Notes: a model not told the origin generated them from the sequence alone. 64,000 nucleotides of DNA from Kribbella sp. ALI-6-A (GCF_001984195.1 NZ_MTQN01000012.1:248001-312000); one strand, 5' to 3'; positions 1 to 9,090 are shown, counted from the stretch's first letter. A program made the numbers and translations.

Positions 1-1318
1 CCGGCAGCCAGGCTCGCTCCCGCTCGCCCATCGTCGACTCCGCGAACGGCGTTCCCGCTGACACCGTCCAGCCGGTTCGGGCCAACTCCAGGGCGCCCCA
101 GCCCGACCCGGCCGCCAACTGCTCACCCGGCTTCGCGTCCGCGATCCCGAGCCAGGCCTGCTCGCGCTCTTCCAGGTCGGCCACCCGATCGGCCAGTACG
201 GCGTCCGTGCCGGTCCGCGCCTCGTTCCACGGGCCGTGCGCGATGGCCGGGTCCACCGACAGGCGGCCGTACGCTTCCAGCCAGGTCCAACTGGTTGCTC
301 CAGGCAACTTAAGGTGCTCGAGCTGGGTGCGCGCCAGGCCGGCCTGGATCTCGCAGTAGCCCGGACCTTGCAAGCCCGGCGACAACCACTCCTGCCAGCG
401 CCGTCCTCCGCGACCCTCGCCCCAGACGAACAGCTTGCGCCCGCGAAGCCTCGCGGTTGATGCCTGCAGCAATCCGTTGCCTTCGGCATCCACTGCGGCG
501 ATCCACGGCCGTTGCTCCGGCAACGGTTCGAAAAAGAAGTCGACCGCGCGCCGGTGCCGCATCGGATAGGTCAGGTCGATGCCCTCGTACTCCGGCACGC
601 CGACCAGGTCGAGCTTGTTGCCGTAGCCGAACCGCCAGGCCTGGTCGGCCGGAACCAGCACTCGCGTCCCCGGCGACTGCTCGACCGCGATGTTCGACCA
701 CCAGTACGCCGGGACGACGTCCGGCGACGGGTTCTGGATGCGCACGCCGACGTACAGCAGGTCGGAGCCGTCCGGGAGCCAGAAGTCGAGCTGGACGACG
801 AGGTTGCGGCTGCGTTCCCACTCCCACAGCCGCAGGACCGGCCTACCGTCGGGGCCTTCGACGCGGGCGGCGTGCAGCGGGGAGCACGTGCCGGTCCAAT
901 GACCGGTGCTGCCGAGGTTCCACTCGACGCCGCCGGCGAACCAGGCGTTGCGCAGGGCAAGGTTCGCGGGCTGGATCACCGGGTTGCGGTAGAGCAGCTC
1001 CTGGCCGGCCGGTCGATGGACGAGCGAGTAGAGCCGGCCGCCGAGTGTCGGAAGGACGGTCGCGCGCAGGTGGTCGTTCTCCAGGACGAGCGTCGGCAGC
1101 GGCTGCTCGACGAGGGTCCGGCCGTAGCCGTCCTGGTCGAGGCAGGGCAGGACGCTGCGCAGTCCGCCGTACCGGATGTTCTCGGCGAGGTCGGGCGGGA
1201 GGGCGTCGAGGTTCTCGACGCGGTGCAGGTCGCGGTGTCCGCGCAGCGGTGGGAGCGGGTTCTCCGGACCGAGGTCGGCGACGGGCAGGGTCAGAGTCTG
1301 CGCGGAAAGGGTCGTCAC
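1..1318 (-). CDS. DUF5107 domain protein (3' end cut by window)
   Basis: This frame is open for 439 codons from a GTG at 1318 to the window edge, so the C-terminus is missing. The N-terminal part reads like the DUF5107 family: an aldose-epimerase-like beta-sandwich with a core GGVEWNLGS stretch around residue 125-140, followed by aromatic-rich strands (VWGEGRGGRRWQEW, SWTWLEAYG). Full-length members are usually near 1000 residues with TPR repeats at the C-terminal end, which would lie beyond the edge. The family is associated with carbohydrate metabolism loci but has no firmly assigned reaction. The gene diverges from the FAD dehydrogenase at 1408 with an 89-bp gap. No strong ribosome binding site precedes the GTG; the start was chosen by position and lack of an alternative. 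Confidence 0.75.
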   Translation of the reverse strand, partial: MTTLSAQTLTLPVADLGPENPLPPLRGHRDLHRVENLDALPPDLAENIRYGGLRSVLPCLDQDGYGRTLVEQPLPTLVLENDHLRATVLPTLGGRLYSLVHRPAGQELLYRNPVIQPANLALRNAWFAGGVEWNLGSTGHWTGTCSPLHAARVEGPDGRPVLRLWEWERSRNLVVQLDFWLPDGSDLLYVGVRIQNPSPDVVPAYWWSNIAVEQSPGTRVLVPADQAWRFGYGNKLDLVGVPEYEGIDLTYPMRHRRAVDFFFEPLPEQRPWIAAVDAEGNGLLQASTARLRGRKLFVWGEGRGGRRWQEWLSPGLQGPGYCEIQAGLARTQLEHLKLPGATSWTWLEAYGRLSVDPAIAHGPWNEARTGTDAVLADRVADLEEREQAWLGIADAKPGEQLAAGSGWGALELARTGWTVSAGTPFAESTMGERERAWLP

Positions 1319-1407
1319 GGTCTCGATTCTTGCAACACCGCGCAGCTACGGTCTACCGGTCGGGTTGTCTGGTATCCATGGACGACCGACGCGAGGAGAC
1401 GGGTCCG

Positions 1408-3063
1408 ATGGATGCAGATGTGATCGTCGTGGGAGCGGGGCTGGCCGGGCTGGCCGCCACCGCCGAGCTGGCCGACGCGGGACGCAAGGTGCTGCTGCTC
1501 GACCAGGAGCCCGAAGCGTCGCTCGGTGGGCAGGCGCACTGGTCCTTCGGCGGTCTGATGTTCGTCGACTCCCCCGAGCAGCGCCGGATGGGGATCAAGG
1601 ACTCCCACGACCTCGCGCTGCAGGACTGGCTCGGATCGGCCGGGTTCGACCGGTTGGACGACGAGGACTTCTGGGCGCGGCAGTGGGCCGAGGCGTACGT
1701 CGACTTCGCGGCCGGCGAGAAGCGGCCCTGGCTGCACGCGCAGGGGGTGCGCTGGTTCCCGGTCGTCGGCTGGGCCGAGCGTGGGGGGTACAACGCGGAC
1801 GGGCACGGCAACTCGGTGCCGCGGTTCCACATCACGTGGGGCACCGGGCCGGGGCTGGTCGCACCGTTCGAGCGGCGGGTCCGGGAAGCGGTCGCGAAAG
1901 GCCTGGTGGAGCTGCGGTTCCGGCACCGGGTCGACGAGCTGACTGTCACCGGCGGAGTCGTCGTCGGGGTCGCCGGCAAGGTTCTGGAGCCGAGTGAGTC
2001 CGCTCGCGCGGTGCCGAGTTCGCGGGTCGAGCTGGAGGACTTCGCGCTGACGGCGCAGGCGGTGATCGTCACCTCCGGCGGGATCGGCGGCAACCACGAC
2101 CTGGTCCGCGAGCAGTGGCCGGCCCGGATGGGAAACCCGCCCAAGAACATGATCAGCGGCGTACCGGCGCACGTCGACGGCCGCATGCTCGCGATCACCG
2201 AGGCGGCCGGCGGCCGGTACGTGAACCGCGACCGGATGTGGCACTACGTCGAGGGCATCCAGAACTGGGACCCGATCTGGCCCATGCACGGCATCCGGAT
2301 CCTGCCCGGGCCGTCGTCGCTGTGGTTCGACGCGACCGGGAAGCGGCTGCCGGTGCCGCTGTTCCCGGGCTTCGACACGCTCGGCACGCTCGAACACATC
2401 ATGAGCACCGGCTACGACTACAGCTGGTTCGTGCTGACCCAGAAGATCATCGAGAAGGAGTTCGCGCTCTCGGGCCAGGAGCAGAACCCCGACCTCACCG
2501 GTAAGGACATCCGCGGCGTGCTCGGCCGCGCGCGCGGCGGGGCGACGGTGCCGGTCCGGGCGTTCATGGACAAGGGCGCCGACTTCGTCGTCAAGGACAA
2601 CCTGGCCGACCTGGTGCGCGGCATGAACGCGATGACCGGTGAGAACCTGATCGACCTCGCGTCGCTGGAACAGCAGATCGTCGCGCGGGACCGCGAGCTC
2701 GCCAACACCTTCACCAAGGACCTGCAGATCACCGCCCTGCGCGGCGCCCGCAACTACCGTGGCGACAAGCTGATCCGGGTCGCCACCCCGCACCGCATCC
2801 TCGACCCCAAAGCCGGCCCGCTCATCGCCGTCAAACTCAACATCCTCACCCGCAAGTCCCTCGGCGGCCTCCAGACCGACCTCGACTCCCGAGTCCTCCG
2901 CCCCGACGGCACTCCGCTCCCCGGCGTGTACGCAGCCGGCGAGGTCGCCGGCTTCGGCGGCGGCGGAGTCCACGGCTACCGCTCCCTGGAAGGCACCTTC
3001 CTCGGCGGCTGCCTGTTTTCCGGCCGCACAGCCGGTCGCGCGGCGGCGAGGGCGGTCAGCTGA
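1408..3063 (+). CDS. FAD-binding dehydrogenase (COG3573 type)
   Basis: This 551-residue flavoprotein opens with a Rossmann dinucleotide motif (VIVVGAGLAGL, residues 5-15) and has the family signature SLGGQAHWSFGG near residue 44. The C-terminus carries the second FAD-contact block (YAAGEVAGFGGGG followed by SLEGTFLGG). This architecture and length match the FAD-binding dehydrogenases related to 3-ketosteroid delta-1-dehydrogenase and fumarate reductase; the substrate is not predictable. The reading frame stays open far upstream, but the ATG at 1408 is preceded by GAGGAG at 1393-1398, and the Rossmann strand begins at once, so the longer frame is rejected. It sits alone between a divergent and a downstream gene. 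Confidence 0.85.
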   Translation: MDADVIVVGAGLAGLAATAELADAGRKVLLLDQEPEASLGGQAHWSFGGLMFVDSPEQRRMGIKDSHDLALQDWLGSAGFDRLDDEDFWARQWAEAYVDFAAGEKRPWLHAQGVRWFPVVGWAERGGYNADGHGNSVPRFHITWGTGPGLVAPFERRVREAVAKGLVELRFRHRVDELTVTGGVVVGVAGKVLEPSESARAVPSSRVELEDFALTAQAVIVTSGGIGGNHDLVREQWPARMGNPPKNMISGVPAHVDGRMLAITEAAGGRYVNRDRMWHYVEGIQNWDPIWPMHGIRILPGPSSLWFDATGKRLPVPLFPGFDTLGTLEHIMSTGYDYSWFVLTQKIIEKEFALSGQEQNPDLTGKDIRGVLGRARGGATVPVRAFMDKGADFVVKDNLADLVRGMNAMTGENLIDLASLEQQIVARDRELANTFTKDLQITALRGARNYRGDKLIRVATPHRILDPKAGPLIAVKLNILTRKSLGGLQTDLDSRVLRPDGTPLPGVYAAGEVAGFGGGGVHGYRSLEGTFLGGCLFSGRTAGRAAARAVS

Positions 3064-3080
3064 ACGTTCCCCCATGCAGG

Positions 3081-3106
3081 CCCTCCCCTCGCTAGCGGGC
3101 GGAGGG
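3081..3106. terminator. Possible terminator hairpin
   Basis: CCCTCC at 3081-3086 pairs with GGAGGG at 3101-3106, and an inner CGCTAGCG palindrome lies between them. The hairpin is 18 bp after the FAD dehydrogenase stop. No T-run follows, as is common in high-GC actinobacteria. Confidence 0.4.
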
Positions 3107-3276
3107 TCTGACGGGCCCTGGCGCGGTCGGCGCCGTACGTGAACGGGCTGTCGCCAACGCACGCGGGCACCGTGTGGCGCCGGCCCACCCGGCCTGCAGT
3201 GGTTGTGGCCCCCGCACACCTCCACAACGGTCCGGCCGCCTCGTAGCTTGGCGCGCATCCGACTCCAGGAGGGTTC

Positions 3277-4434
3277 ATGCGCCGCCTCGCCGCCTCGCTC
3301 GCCATCGTCCTTGTGACGTCCACCCTCGCGCTCCCCGCCGACGCCGGAGGCTGTCCACAGGTGCGGGTTCCAGGCGCCGAGTACGCCGAAGTCACCTGCC
3401 TGGACGACCTGACGACCGTCGGCGGCCGGACTAACCCGGCGGACTACGCGGGACTCACCCACTCCGCGCTGCCGCAGCCTGAGGCCGTCCCGGGGATCCA
3501 GGTGGACGGCTACTTTCCCGACACCTCGCGGACCAACGCCAACAACGGGTGGAACCACGACTCCCAGTTCGTGCTCCGTCTCCCCCATCGGTGGAACGGT
3601 GGGCTGGTGGTCGCCGGATCGCCGGGGGTCCGGGCGCAGTACGCCAACGATCGCGCGATCTCGGACGACGTACTGGCCAAGGGATATGCGTACGCGGCGA
3701 CCGACAAGGGCAACACCGGTGCGGAGTTCTATCGCGACGGGACCAAGCCCGGCGACGCGATCGTCGAGTGGAACCATCGGATGACGGAGCTGACCAGAGC
3801 CGCACGCAAGGCGGTGACCCGGTACTACCATCGCGCGCCGCGTGAAGTGGTTGCCGCCGGCATCTCCAACGGTGGGTACCTGGTGCGGTGGCAGCTCGAG
3901 AACCACCCCGAGCTCTACACCCGCGGCGTCGATCTCGAAGGCACCCTGTGGAAGGCCGACGGGCCTAACCTGCTCAGCTTCCTGCCACCGGCGATCAGGG
4001 GCTACGAGCAACAAAACCCGAGCCTGATCGAGAAAGCCGGCTTCAACGCGAAGTCGAGCTTCCTGTGGGACTACCACTACACCGTCTACTGGAAGCTCAC
4101 CCAGCGGATCTACGCCGCCGAGCTCGACCCGACCTACACCGGCACCGAAGCCGCCTACGACTACAGCGCAAGACCCCAAGCCCAGCAGGCAGTACGGCGT
4201 ATCGCGCTCACCGGCAAGATCGGCAAGCCGCTGACCACCATTCACGGCACCTTCGACAGCCTGCTGCCGATCACGCAGGACTCCGACGTTTACGCCGCGA
4301 TGGTGCGTCGCGCCGGTCGCGAGCACCTGTTCCGGTACCAGCGGGTCGAGGCGGGCAATCATGTCGACGGTCTCGTCGACGCCTACCCCGACCGGCTGGT
4401 CCCGCTGGTTCCCCTGTTGCGCAAGGCGATCTAG
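3277..4434 (+). CDS. Secreted alpha/beta hydrolase (esterase-like)
   Basis: A protein of 385 residues with a Sec signal peptide (MRRLAASLAIVLVTSTLALPADAGG, likely cut near residue 24). It has an alpha/beta hydrolase core: a GISNGG nucleophile elbow (Ser near residue 196), an acidic region, and a late His in GNHVDG near residue 367. The overall look is that of tannase/feruloyl-esterase-like or polyhydroxyalkanoate-oligomer-hydrolase-like secreted enzymes; the substrate cannot be fixed. An AGGAGG Shine-Dalgarno just before the ATG at 3277 decides the start. The gene stands alone; the next gene is convergent with a 10-bp gap. Confidence 0.75.
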   Translation: MRRLAASLAIVLVTSTLALPADAGGCPQVRVPGAEYAEVTCLDDLTTVGGRTNPADYAGLTHSALPQPEAVPGIQVDGYFPDTSRTNANNGWNHDSQFVLRLPHRWNGGLVVAGSPGVRAQYANDRAISDDVLAKGYAYAATDKGNTGAEFYRDGTKPGDAIVEWNHRMTELTRAARKAVTRYYHRAPREVVAAGISNGGYLVRWQLENHPELYTRGVDLEGTLWKADGPNLLSFLPPAIRGYEQQNPSLIEKAGFNAKSSFLWDYHYTVYWKLTQRIYAAELDPTYTGTEAAYDYSARPQAQQAVRRIALTGKIGKPLTTIHGTFDSLLPITQDSDVYAAMVRRAGREHLFRYQRVEAGNHVDGLVDAYPDRLVPLVPLLRKAI

Positions 4435-4444
4435 CAGCCCGACC

Positions 4445-5368
4445 CTAGAAGACCATCGACAGCAGGTCGGCGAACAACTCCTGCTCGTCGACCTCCAGTC
4501 CGCGGTTGGTGAACCAGGTCGCCATGTTGTGGCAGTCCCTGAGCAGGAAGTCCATGCCTTTGGGATTGCCGACGATGTCGAGCACCTGCGGCAGGTCGAT
4601 CATCACGATCCGGTCGGGCTGGGCGAGCACGTTGAACGGCGAGAGGTCGCCGTGGGCCAGCCCGGCCCGGGCCAGTTCGCGCATCCCGTCGCGGACCTGC
4701 TCGAAGTACAGCTCGAGCACCTGCCTGGACGGCCGGACCTGGGCGAGCCGGGGTGCGGCGCCGCCTTCGCCGTCGTCGATGAACTCCATCAGGAGTTCGG
4801 TGCCGTCGACCTGCACGGGATACGGGACCGGGACTCCGGCCTTCCACAGCCGGCACAGCGCTTCCCACTCCGCGTAGGCCCACTGGCCGGCGGCGACGCT
4901 GCGGCCGTGCGAGGTCTTTTTCGCCATCGCGCGACTGTCGCGGCTGTTGCGGGTCCGGCGGCCTTCGACGTACGCCGTACTGCGGTGGAACGTCCGGTGT
5001 TCCTCGGTCCGGTACCGCTTGGCCGCGAGCAGCGACGAGCGGGCCGGGTTGCCGCCGATGGCGTCGACGGCGCGTTCGAGCAGGAAGACGTCGGCTTCCT
5101 TGCCGGTCTTGAGAATGCCGAGCTCGGTGTCGATCGCGGCTTCTTCGGTCACGACCCAGTCAGGGCGTGGCTTGGGGCCGCGCGCGCTGCGCTCGACGTC
5201 CAGCCAGGTCGACCAGCGCTGATCGGGACCCAGGCGTTCGTCGACGGCCGAGAACTCGAAGACGAAGGCTTCGTCGACGGCCTGGTCGTCGGTGGACCGC
5301 TGCTCGGGCAGGTCGGTCCAGTTGAGGTCAGAAAGTTCGTGCGTGGTGCGGAAGACGTCGGAAGACAT
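4445..5368 (-). CDS. RIO-family serine/threonine kinase
   Basis: This 307-residue protein has the RIO kinase signatures: an ATP-binding lysine in LLAAKRYR, the catalytic HGDLSPFN loop, and the metal-binding IDLPQ in place of the DFG motif. RIO kinases in archaea and eukaryotes act in ribosome maturation; the role of the bacterial versions is not settled. The frame extends to 5410, but AGGAG eight bases before the ATG at 5368 sets the start. The N-terminal ~60 residues are acidic and poorly conserved-looking. It is convergent with the secreted hydrolase gene. Confidence 0.85.
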   Translation of the reverse strand: MSSDVFRTTHELSDLNWTDLPEQRSTDDQAVDEAFVFEFSAVDERLGPDQRWSTWLDVERSARGPKPRPDWVVTEEAAIDTELGILKTGKEADVFLLERAVDAIGGNPARSSLLAAKRYRTEEHRTFHRSTAYVEGRRTRNSRDSRAMAKKTSHGRSVAAGQWAYAEWEALCRLWKAGVPVPYPVQVDGTELLMEFIDDGEGGAAPRLAQVRPSRQVLELYFEQVRDGMRELARAGLAHGDLSPFNVLAQPDRIVMIDLPQVLDIVGNPKGMDFLLRDCHNMATWFTNRGLEVDEQELFADLLSMVF

Positions 5369-5518
5369 CTGATGTGCTCCTGGAGCTAGAGGTGAGTCTG
5401 ACGCGGGCAAGCCGCAGCACAGTGATGGCCATTCGTCAGCCCTCCTCAGGTCCAGGCAGCGCTTCTCGCTGCACGAGCATGCTCAGGATGCACGGCCCTA
5501 CCGGGCAATGCAATTGAT

Positions 5519-6271
5519 TTATCGGCCCAGCTTTTGTCGGCCCAGCTGCGAACGCGTGGTCGGGCGGAGCCGCAGCTCCTGGGTCGGCTTGCTGCAGCGG
5601 CGTTCCAGCTCGGCGGCGATCTCCGCCCAGGACGCCGACTTGGCCAAGCGCGCCCGGTGCTGCTGGTACGCCGTGTCGTCGGCGAACACCGCAACCCAAA
5701 CGAGCACGGTCTCGTCGCGCAAGGGCAACGCGGGGAAGTTGTTCTCGACCGGCAAGGTCTCGAAGATCCCAGCGAACCGCACGCCGGCGTCGGCCAGGGC
5801 CGGCTCAACCCGCTCGGTGAAGAACTCGACGAACCCGTCGTCATTCGGCACCCGGTGGTAGACCGCGCCGGCGACCACCGTGTCGCGGGCCTCCACAGCG
5901 TCCTCCGGCACAGCGTTGACCGGCAGCCGTGGCGAGTCGAGCGCCGGCCAGTCCGCCCCGAGCGCGAGCGGACGAAGCAGCAGCGCGTTGTCGGAGTCCT
6001 TCATCGTGGCGTTCGCCTCGGCGGAGTGCGCCTTCCAGACCGGCCCGGAGTAGAACCCCCGCAACGCCTCGGCCCGCGCGTCCAGACTGGCGAACCCGCG
6101 CAACCACACGAACTGGTTCTCGTCGTCGAGGTCGCGGAACTGCCCGCACACGTGCATGCCGTACGCCTCCTGCCCCTCGACGAACTCGCGGTCGAACAGC
6201 GTGATCAGGTCGTCGCGGCGGCCGTCGTACAGGGTGTACTGACGCAGGTCGAGTACGGCGCAACAGTCCAT
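5519..6271 (-). CDS. NIPSNAP-family protein, two domains
   Basis: A 250-residue cytosolic protein opening with LDLRQYTLYDGRRDDLITLFDREF, the typical start of a NIPSNAP domain; a second, weaker copy covers the C-terminal half (VYHRVPNDDGFVEFFTERVEPALADAG). NIPSNAP domains are dimeric ferredoxin-like alpha/beta barrels of unclear biochemical role. GGAGG nine bases before the ATG supports the start. It appears monocistronic, divergent from the gene at 6413 over about 140 bp. Confidence 0.8.
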   Translation of the reverse strand: MDCCAVLDLRQYTLYDGRRDDLITLFDREFVEGQEAYGMHVCGQFRDLDDENQFVWLRGFASLDARAEALRGFYSGPVWKAHSAEANATMKDSDNALLLRPLALGADWPALDSPRLPVNAVPEDAVEARDTVVAGAVYHRVPNDDGFVEFFTERVEPALADAGVRFAGIFETLPVENNFPALPLRDETVLVWVAVFADDTAYQQHRARLAKSASWAEIAAELERRCSKPTQELRLRPTTRSQLGRQKLGR

Positions 6272-6349
6272 CGAGCGTTTCCTCCAGGTCGGTGAGAACC
6301 CCAGTCAAGCGCCGAAACCTGACAACCGCTGTCAGTGATCGGCCGGCCG

Positions 6350-6373
6350 GTTCGTCCGCGCCACCGTGGGTAC
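6350..6373 (+). promoter_or_regulatory. SigB-type promoter, candidate
   Basis: GTTC (6350-6353), a 14-base spacer and GGGTAC (6368-6373) resemble the actinobacterial SigB/SigF consensus GTTT-N14-16-GGGTAT. It ends 39 bases before the ATG at 6413. Confidence 0.45.
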
Positions 6374-6412
6374 CGGCCTGGGGACCAGGCAGAGTCGACT
6401 CTGGGGAGCCTG

Positions 6413-6915
6413 ATGATCGACCAGAAGCGCCTTGCGACCTACCTGCAGGATCACTACGCCGGATCCTCCGCCGCGATCGAACTGTTCCGGCGGGCCGCCG
6501 ACCAGCAGAGCGACCGGTCACCCGGACCGCGCTGACCGCGATGTCGGAGCGGATCGAGCACGAGCGGACCGTGCTGGCCAAGTACCTGGCCGTCGTCGAC
6601 GCGAAGCCGGATCCGGTGAAGAACGCCAGTGCTTGGGTGGCGGAGAAGCTCGGCCGGTTCAAGCCGAACGGCGAACTGGTCCGGCGATCGCCGTTGAGCG
6701 ACGTGACGGAGCTGGAGATGCTGCGCATCACCGTCGAGGGCAAAGCGGCCGGCTGGCGGGTACTGCGATCGCTGTCGACGGAGGAGAAGGGGTTCGACCC
6801 CGTCGAGCTGGACGGGTTACTGGCCGACGCGCAACAACAGCTCGAGGAGCTGGAGCAATTACGGATGCGCGCGGCGGACCGGGTTTTCCGCACTCGGGCT
6901 GAGCCCTTGCCGTGA
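6413..6915 (+). pseudogene. Frameshifted ferritin-like/DUF892-like helical protein
   Basis: Two frames together spell one protein. The first (6413-6535) gives MIDQKRLATYLQDHYAGSSA and stops at TGA 6533-6535. The second frame, open through 6541-6915, continues as MSERIEHERTVLAKYLAVVD, then DPVKNASAWVAEKLGRFKPNG, ending in helical repeats. Actinobacterial proteins of about 165-170 residues carry both halves in one frame (four-helix, ferritin-like). Rejoining needs a -1 shift, i.e. one base seems lost near 6500-6533. The second ATG (6541) has no Shine-Dalgarno, so separate translation would rely on coupling across the 5-bp gap. It may be a real frameshift, a sequencing error, or programmed. Confidence 0.6.
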
Positions 6916-6931
6916 TCCACCCCCGGACGGG

Positions 6932-6963
6932 CCGAGGGCCGCGGCGGATGCCGCGGCCCTCGG
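6932..6963. terminator. Bidirectional hairpin terminator
   Basis: A perfect 14-bp stem (6932-6945 with 6950-6963, arms CCGAGGGCCGCGGC) and a 4-base loop lie between the convergent genes ending at 6915 and 6976. It could stop transcription from both sides. Confidence 0.75.
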
Positions 6964-6975
6964 TCGTTCAGAGGA

Positions 6976-7119
6976 TCAGGTGAAGATGCTGACACCGCCG
7001 GGCCCGACCAGCAGGCCTACGACGATCAGTGCGGCGCCCATCAGGAGCTGGCCGCGAACGAGCGAGACGATTCCTGAAATGACGAGGATCGCCGCGATGA
7101 TCCAGAGCACCAAGCCCAT
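6976..7119 (-). CDS. GPGG-motif small membrane protein
   Basis: A 47-residue protein with two hydrophobic helices (residues 2-17 and 26-38) and the tail VGPGGVSIFT. This matches the tiny actinobacterial membrane proteins named for the GPGG motif; function unknown. AAAGGA seven bases before the ATG at 7119 sets the start; the frame extends further upstream without initiation signals. It is close to the terminator at 6932-6963. Confidence 0.7.
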   Translation of the reverse strand: MGLVLWIIAAILVISGIVSLVRGQLLMGAALIVVGLLVGPGGVSIFT

Positions 7120-7393
7120 GGTCGTTCCTTTCTCGACGGCCGGGCGACCTGCCCGGCGGCTGTACCCCGTTGGTCTTGCAGCGGTTTCCCGCCTCACATC
7201 ATGTGCCCGGCCCCCAACAGGTCAAACGGTCACAATTCGATCCGATTTCCGGGCAACCGTTTCCCGACACGACCGGCCACGGACAGCAACCGGCACCGCT
7301 GAGCGGCTCGGCAGTGCGCAGGGGTGAATGCCCGGCCGCCCGCCGGGCACCGGGCAGACACATCCCGAAACGCCCGCGAGTGGAGGAGACGTT

Positions 7394-8356
7394 GTGAAGA
7401 TCGGCTATTTCCTGTCCAGCGAGGAGTACACGCCGGCCCAGCTGATCGAGCAGGCCCGGCTGGCCGAGGAGGCCGGGTTCGACGGGCTGTGGATCAGTGA
7501 CCACTTCCACCCGTGGAACGACGAGCAGGGCCAGAGCGCGTTCGTCTGGTCGACGATCGGCGCGATCTCCCAGGTCTGTGAGCTGCCGGTCACCACGGCG
7601 GTCACCTGCCCGACGGTCCGGATCCATCCCGTGGTGATCGCGCAGGCGGCCGCGACCAGCGCCGTGCTGCTGAACGGCCGGTTCACGCTCGGCATCGGGA
7701 CCGGCGAGGCGCTGAACGAGCACGTGCTCGGCGACGTCTGGCCGACCGTCGACGTCCGGCTGGAAATGCTGGAAGAAGCCGTCGAGATCATGCGCCGGCT
7801 CTGGACCGAGGACGGCTTCGTGTCGCACCGCGGCAAGCACTACACCGTCGACACCGCGCGGATCTACACCCGGCCGGACAGCCCGCTGCCGATCTACATG
7901 TCCGGTTTCGGACCGCAGGCGACCGACGTGGCCGCGCGGATCGCGGACGGCTACATCACCACCTCACCAGACCAGGAACTGCTCAACCGCTTCCGCACCA
8001 ACGGCGGTGGCGCCAAGCCGGCTCAAGCGGGCTTCAAGGTCAGCTACGCCCCGACCGAGGAGGAAGGCGTCGAGCAGGCGCACCGGATCTGGGCCAACTC
8101 GGGGCTGCCCGGCGAGCTCGCCCAGGTGCTGCCGTCGCCGCGTCACTTCGAGCAGGCCTCTCAGCTGGTCACCAAGGAGTCGACCGCCGAGTCGATCGCC
8201 GCGGGGCCCAAGGCCGACACGCACCTGGAGGCCTTCAAGCCGTACCTCGAGGCCGGGTTCGACGAGGTGTACGTGGCCAACATGGGGCCGCACACGATCG
8301 ACATGATGAACCTGTACCGCGACGAGATCCTGCCCGAGCTGCGCCGCGCCAAGTAG
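7394..8356 (+). CDS. F420-dependent LLM-class oxidoreductase (TIGR03557-like)
   Basis: This 320-residue protein is a luciferase-like TIM barrel related to F420-dependent glucose-6-phosphate dehydrogenase. Seen in the sequence: KIGYFLSSEEYTPAQLIEQA at the N-terminus, WISDHFHPW near residue 36, a glycine-rich FTLGIGTGEALNEHV segment around residue 100, and the terminal DEILPELR helix. It should bind coenzyme F420 and transfer hydride to or from a sugar, alcohol or other small substrate; the substrate is not clear. The GTG start at 7394 has GGAGGAG immediately upstream. It is monocistronic, with a hairpin after its end. Confidence 0.85.
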   Translation: MKIGYFLSSEEYTPAQLIEQARLAEEAGFDGLWISDHFHPWNDEQGQSAFVWSTIGAISQVCELPVTTAVTCPTVRIHPVVIAQAAATSAVLLNGRFTLGIGTGEALNEHVLGDVWPTVDVRLEMLEEAVEIMRRLWTEDGFVSHRGKHYTVDTARIYTRPDSPLPIYMSGFGPQATDVAARIADGYITTSPDQELLNRFRTNGGGAKPAQAGFKVSYAPTEEEGVEQAHRIWANSGLPGELAQVLPSPRHFEQASQLVTKESTAESIAAGPKADTHLEAFKPYLEAGFDEVYVANMGPHTIDMMNLYRDEILPELRRAK

Positions 8357-8365
8357 CTCGCCGTA

Positions 8366-8418
8366 CGTGCGCGCCGCCGCAGCCGGGCCACACCCTGGCC
8401 GCGGCGGCCACCGCACGT
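8366..8418. terminator. Inverted repeat between convergent genes
   Basis: GCCGCCGC pairs with GCGGCGGC across a ~20-base loop, with outer CGTGCG/CGCACG arms, between the genes ending at 8356 and 8424. It is a plausible shared terminator without a T-run. Confidence 0.45.
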
Positions 8419-8423
8419 GAGGG

Positions 8424-9038
8424 CTACAGCATCGCCGCGGCAGCGCGCAGGTCGTCGACGAACAGCTCGAAGTCCCGGCGATACTCCCGCGACCGCACCA
8501 CCGAGGACGGATGCACGGTGGCGGTGGCCGGCGTCCCGTCGGGCAGTTCGACCGGCTCGCCTCGGTGCTGGGTCACCTTGAAGCCGGTCCCGAGCACCGC
8601 CCGCGCCGCGATCGAGCCGAGCACGACCACCAGCGCGGGCTTCACGATGCCCAGCTCGGATCGCAACCAGGGGCTGCAGGCAACGATATGACCGACGGCC
8701 GGCGTCTTGTGGATCCGCCGCTTGCCCTGCCGCTCGAACCGGAAGTGCTTGACCGCGTTGGTCAGGTACACGTCGTCGCGTTCGATGCCCGCGGCCACCA
8801 GTGCCTTGTCCAGCAACCGTCCGGCGGGCCCGACGAACACGTGCCCTTCCTTGTCCTCGACGTCGCCCGGCTGCTCACCGATCAGCATCATCCGGGCCCG
8901 CGCCGGCCCCTCCCCCGGTACGACGTGCTCCGCGTCCTGCCACAGGTCGCAGCCGCGGCACGTCGGCAGCGCGGCCCGCAACGCCCGCAGCCCACCGCGA
9001 TCCGGGACGAACTTCTCGGCACCAGTGAAGTCGTTCAC
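8424..9038 (-). CDS. udgX: UdgX-type uracil-DNA glycosylase
   Basis: 204 residues of the UDG family 4/UdgX group. Motif GEQPGD (residues 54-59), the diagnostic inserted KRRIH loop (106-110) and HPSSVVR (176-182) are all present, and C27/C30/C121 fit the iron-sulfur site. In the founding mycobacterial UdgX, the His of KRRIH attacks C1' after uracil excision and leaves the enzyme covalently bound to the abasic site, so this protein is predicted to mark and cap uracil in DNA. The GTG start at 9038 is divergent from the sigma gene. Other genome-maintenance genes (topoisomerase IB, Ku) lie within 10 kb. Confidence 0.9.
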   Translation of the reverse strand: MNDFTGAEKFVPDRGGLRALRAALPTCRGCDLWQDAEHVVPGEGPARARMMLIGEQPGDVEDKEGHVFVGPAGRLLDKALVAAGIERDDVYLTNAVKHFRFERQGKRRIHKTPAVGHIVACSPWLRSELGIVKPALVVVLGSIAARAVLGTGFKVTQHRGEPVELPDGTPATATVHPSSVVRSREYRRDFELFVDDLRAAAAML

Positions 9039-9090
9039 AGTCCACCTGGTTCCCGGGCGGCGGCAAGCCTATTCCCAGGCGGGCGCCGGT

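Noticed and set aside
457..1407. 317-residue N-terminal extension of the FAD dehydrogenase
   Set aside because: Arg/Gly-rich shadow of the DUF5107 gene; the Rossmann motif and Shine-Dalgarno fix the start at 1408.
1315..4362. 1015-codon open frame on the minus strand
   Set aside because: It is the antisense shadow of the FAD dehydrogenase and secreted hydrolase; composition is low-complexity Arg/Gly/Val/Asp with no domain.
6296..6318. Minus-strand GTTT-N13-GGGTTC before the NIPSNAP gene
   Set aside because: Spacer too short and two mismatches in the -10 box.
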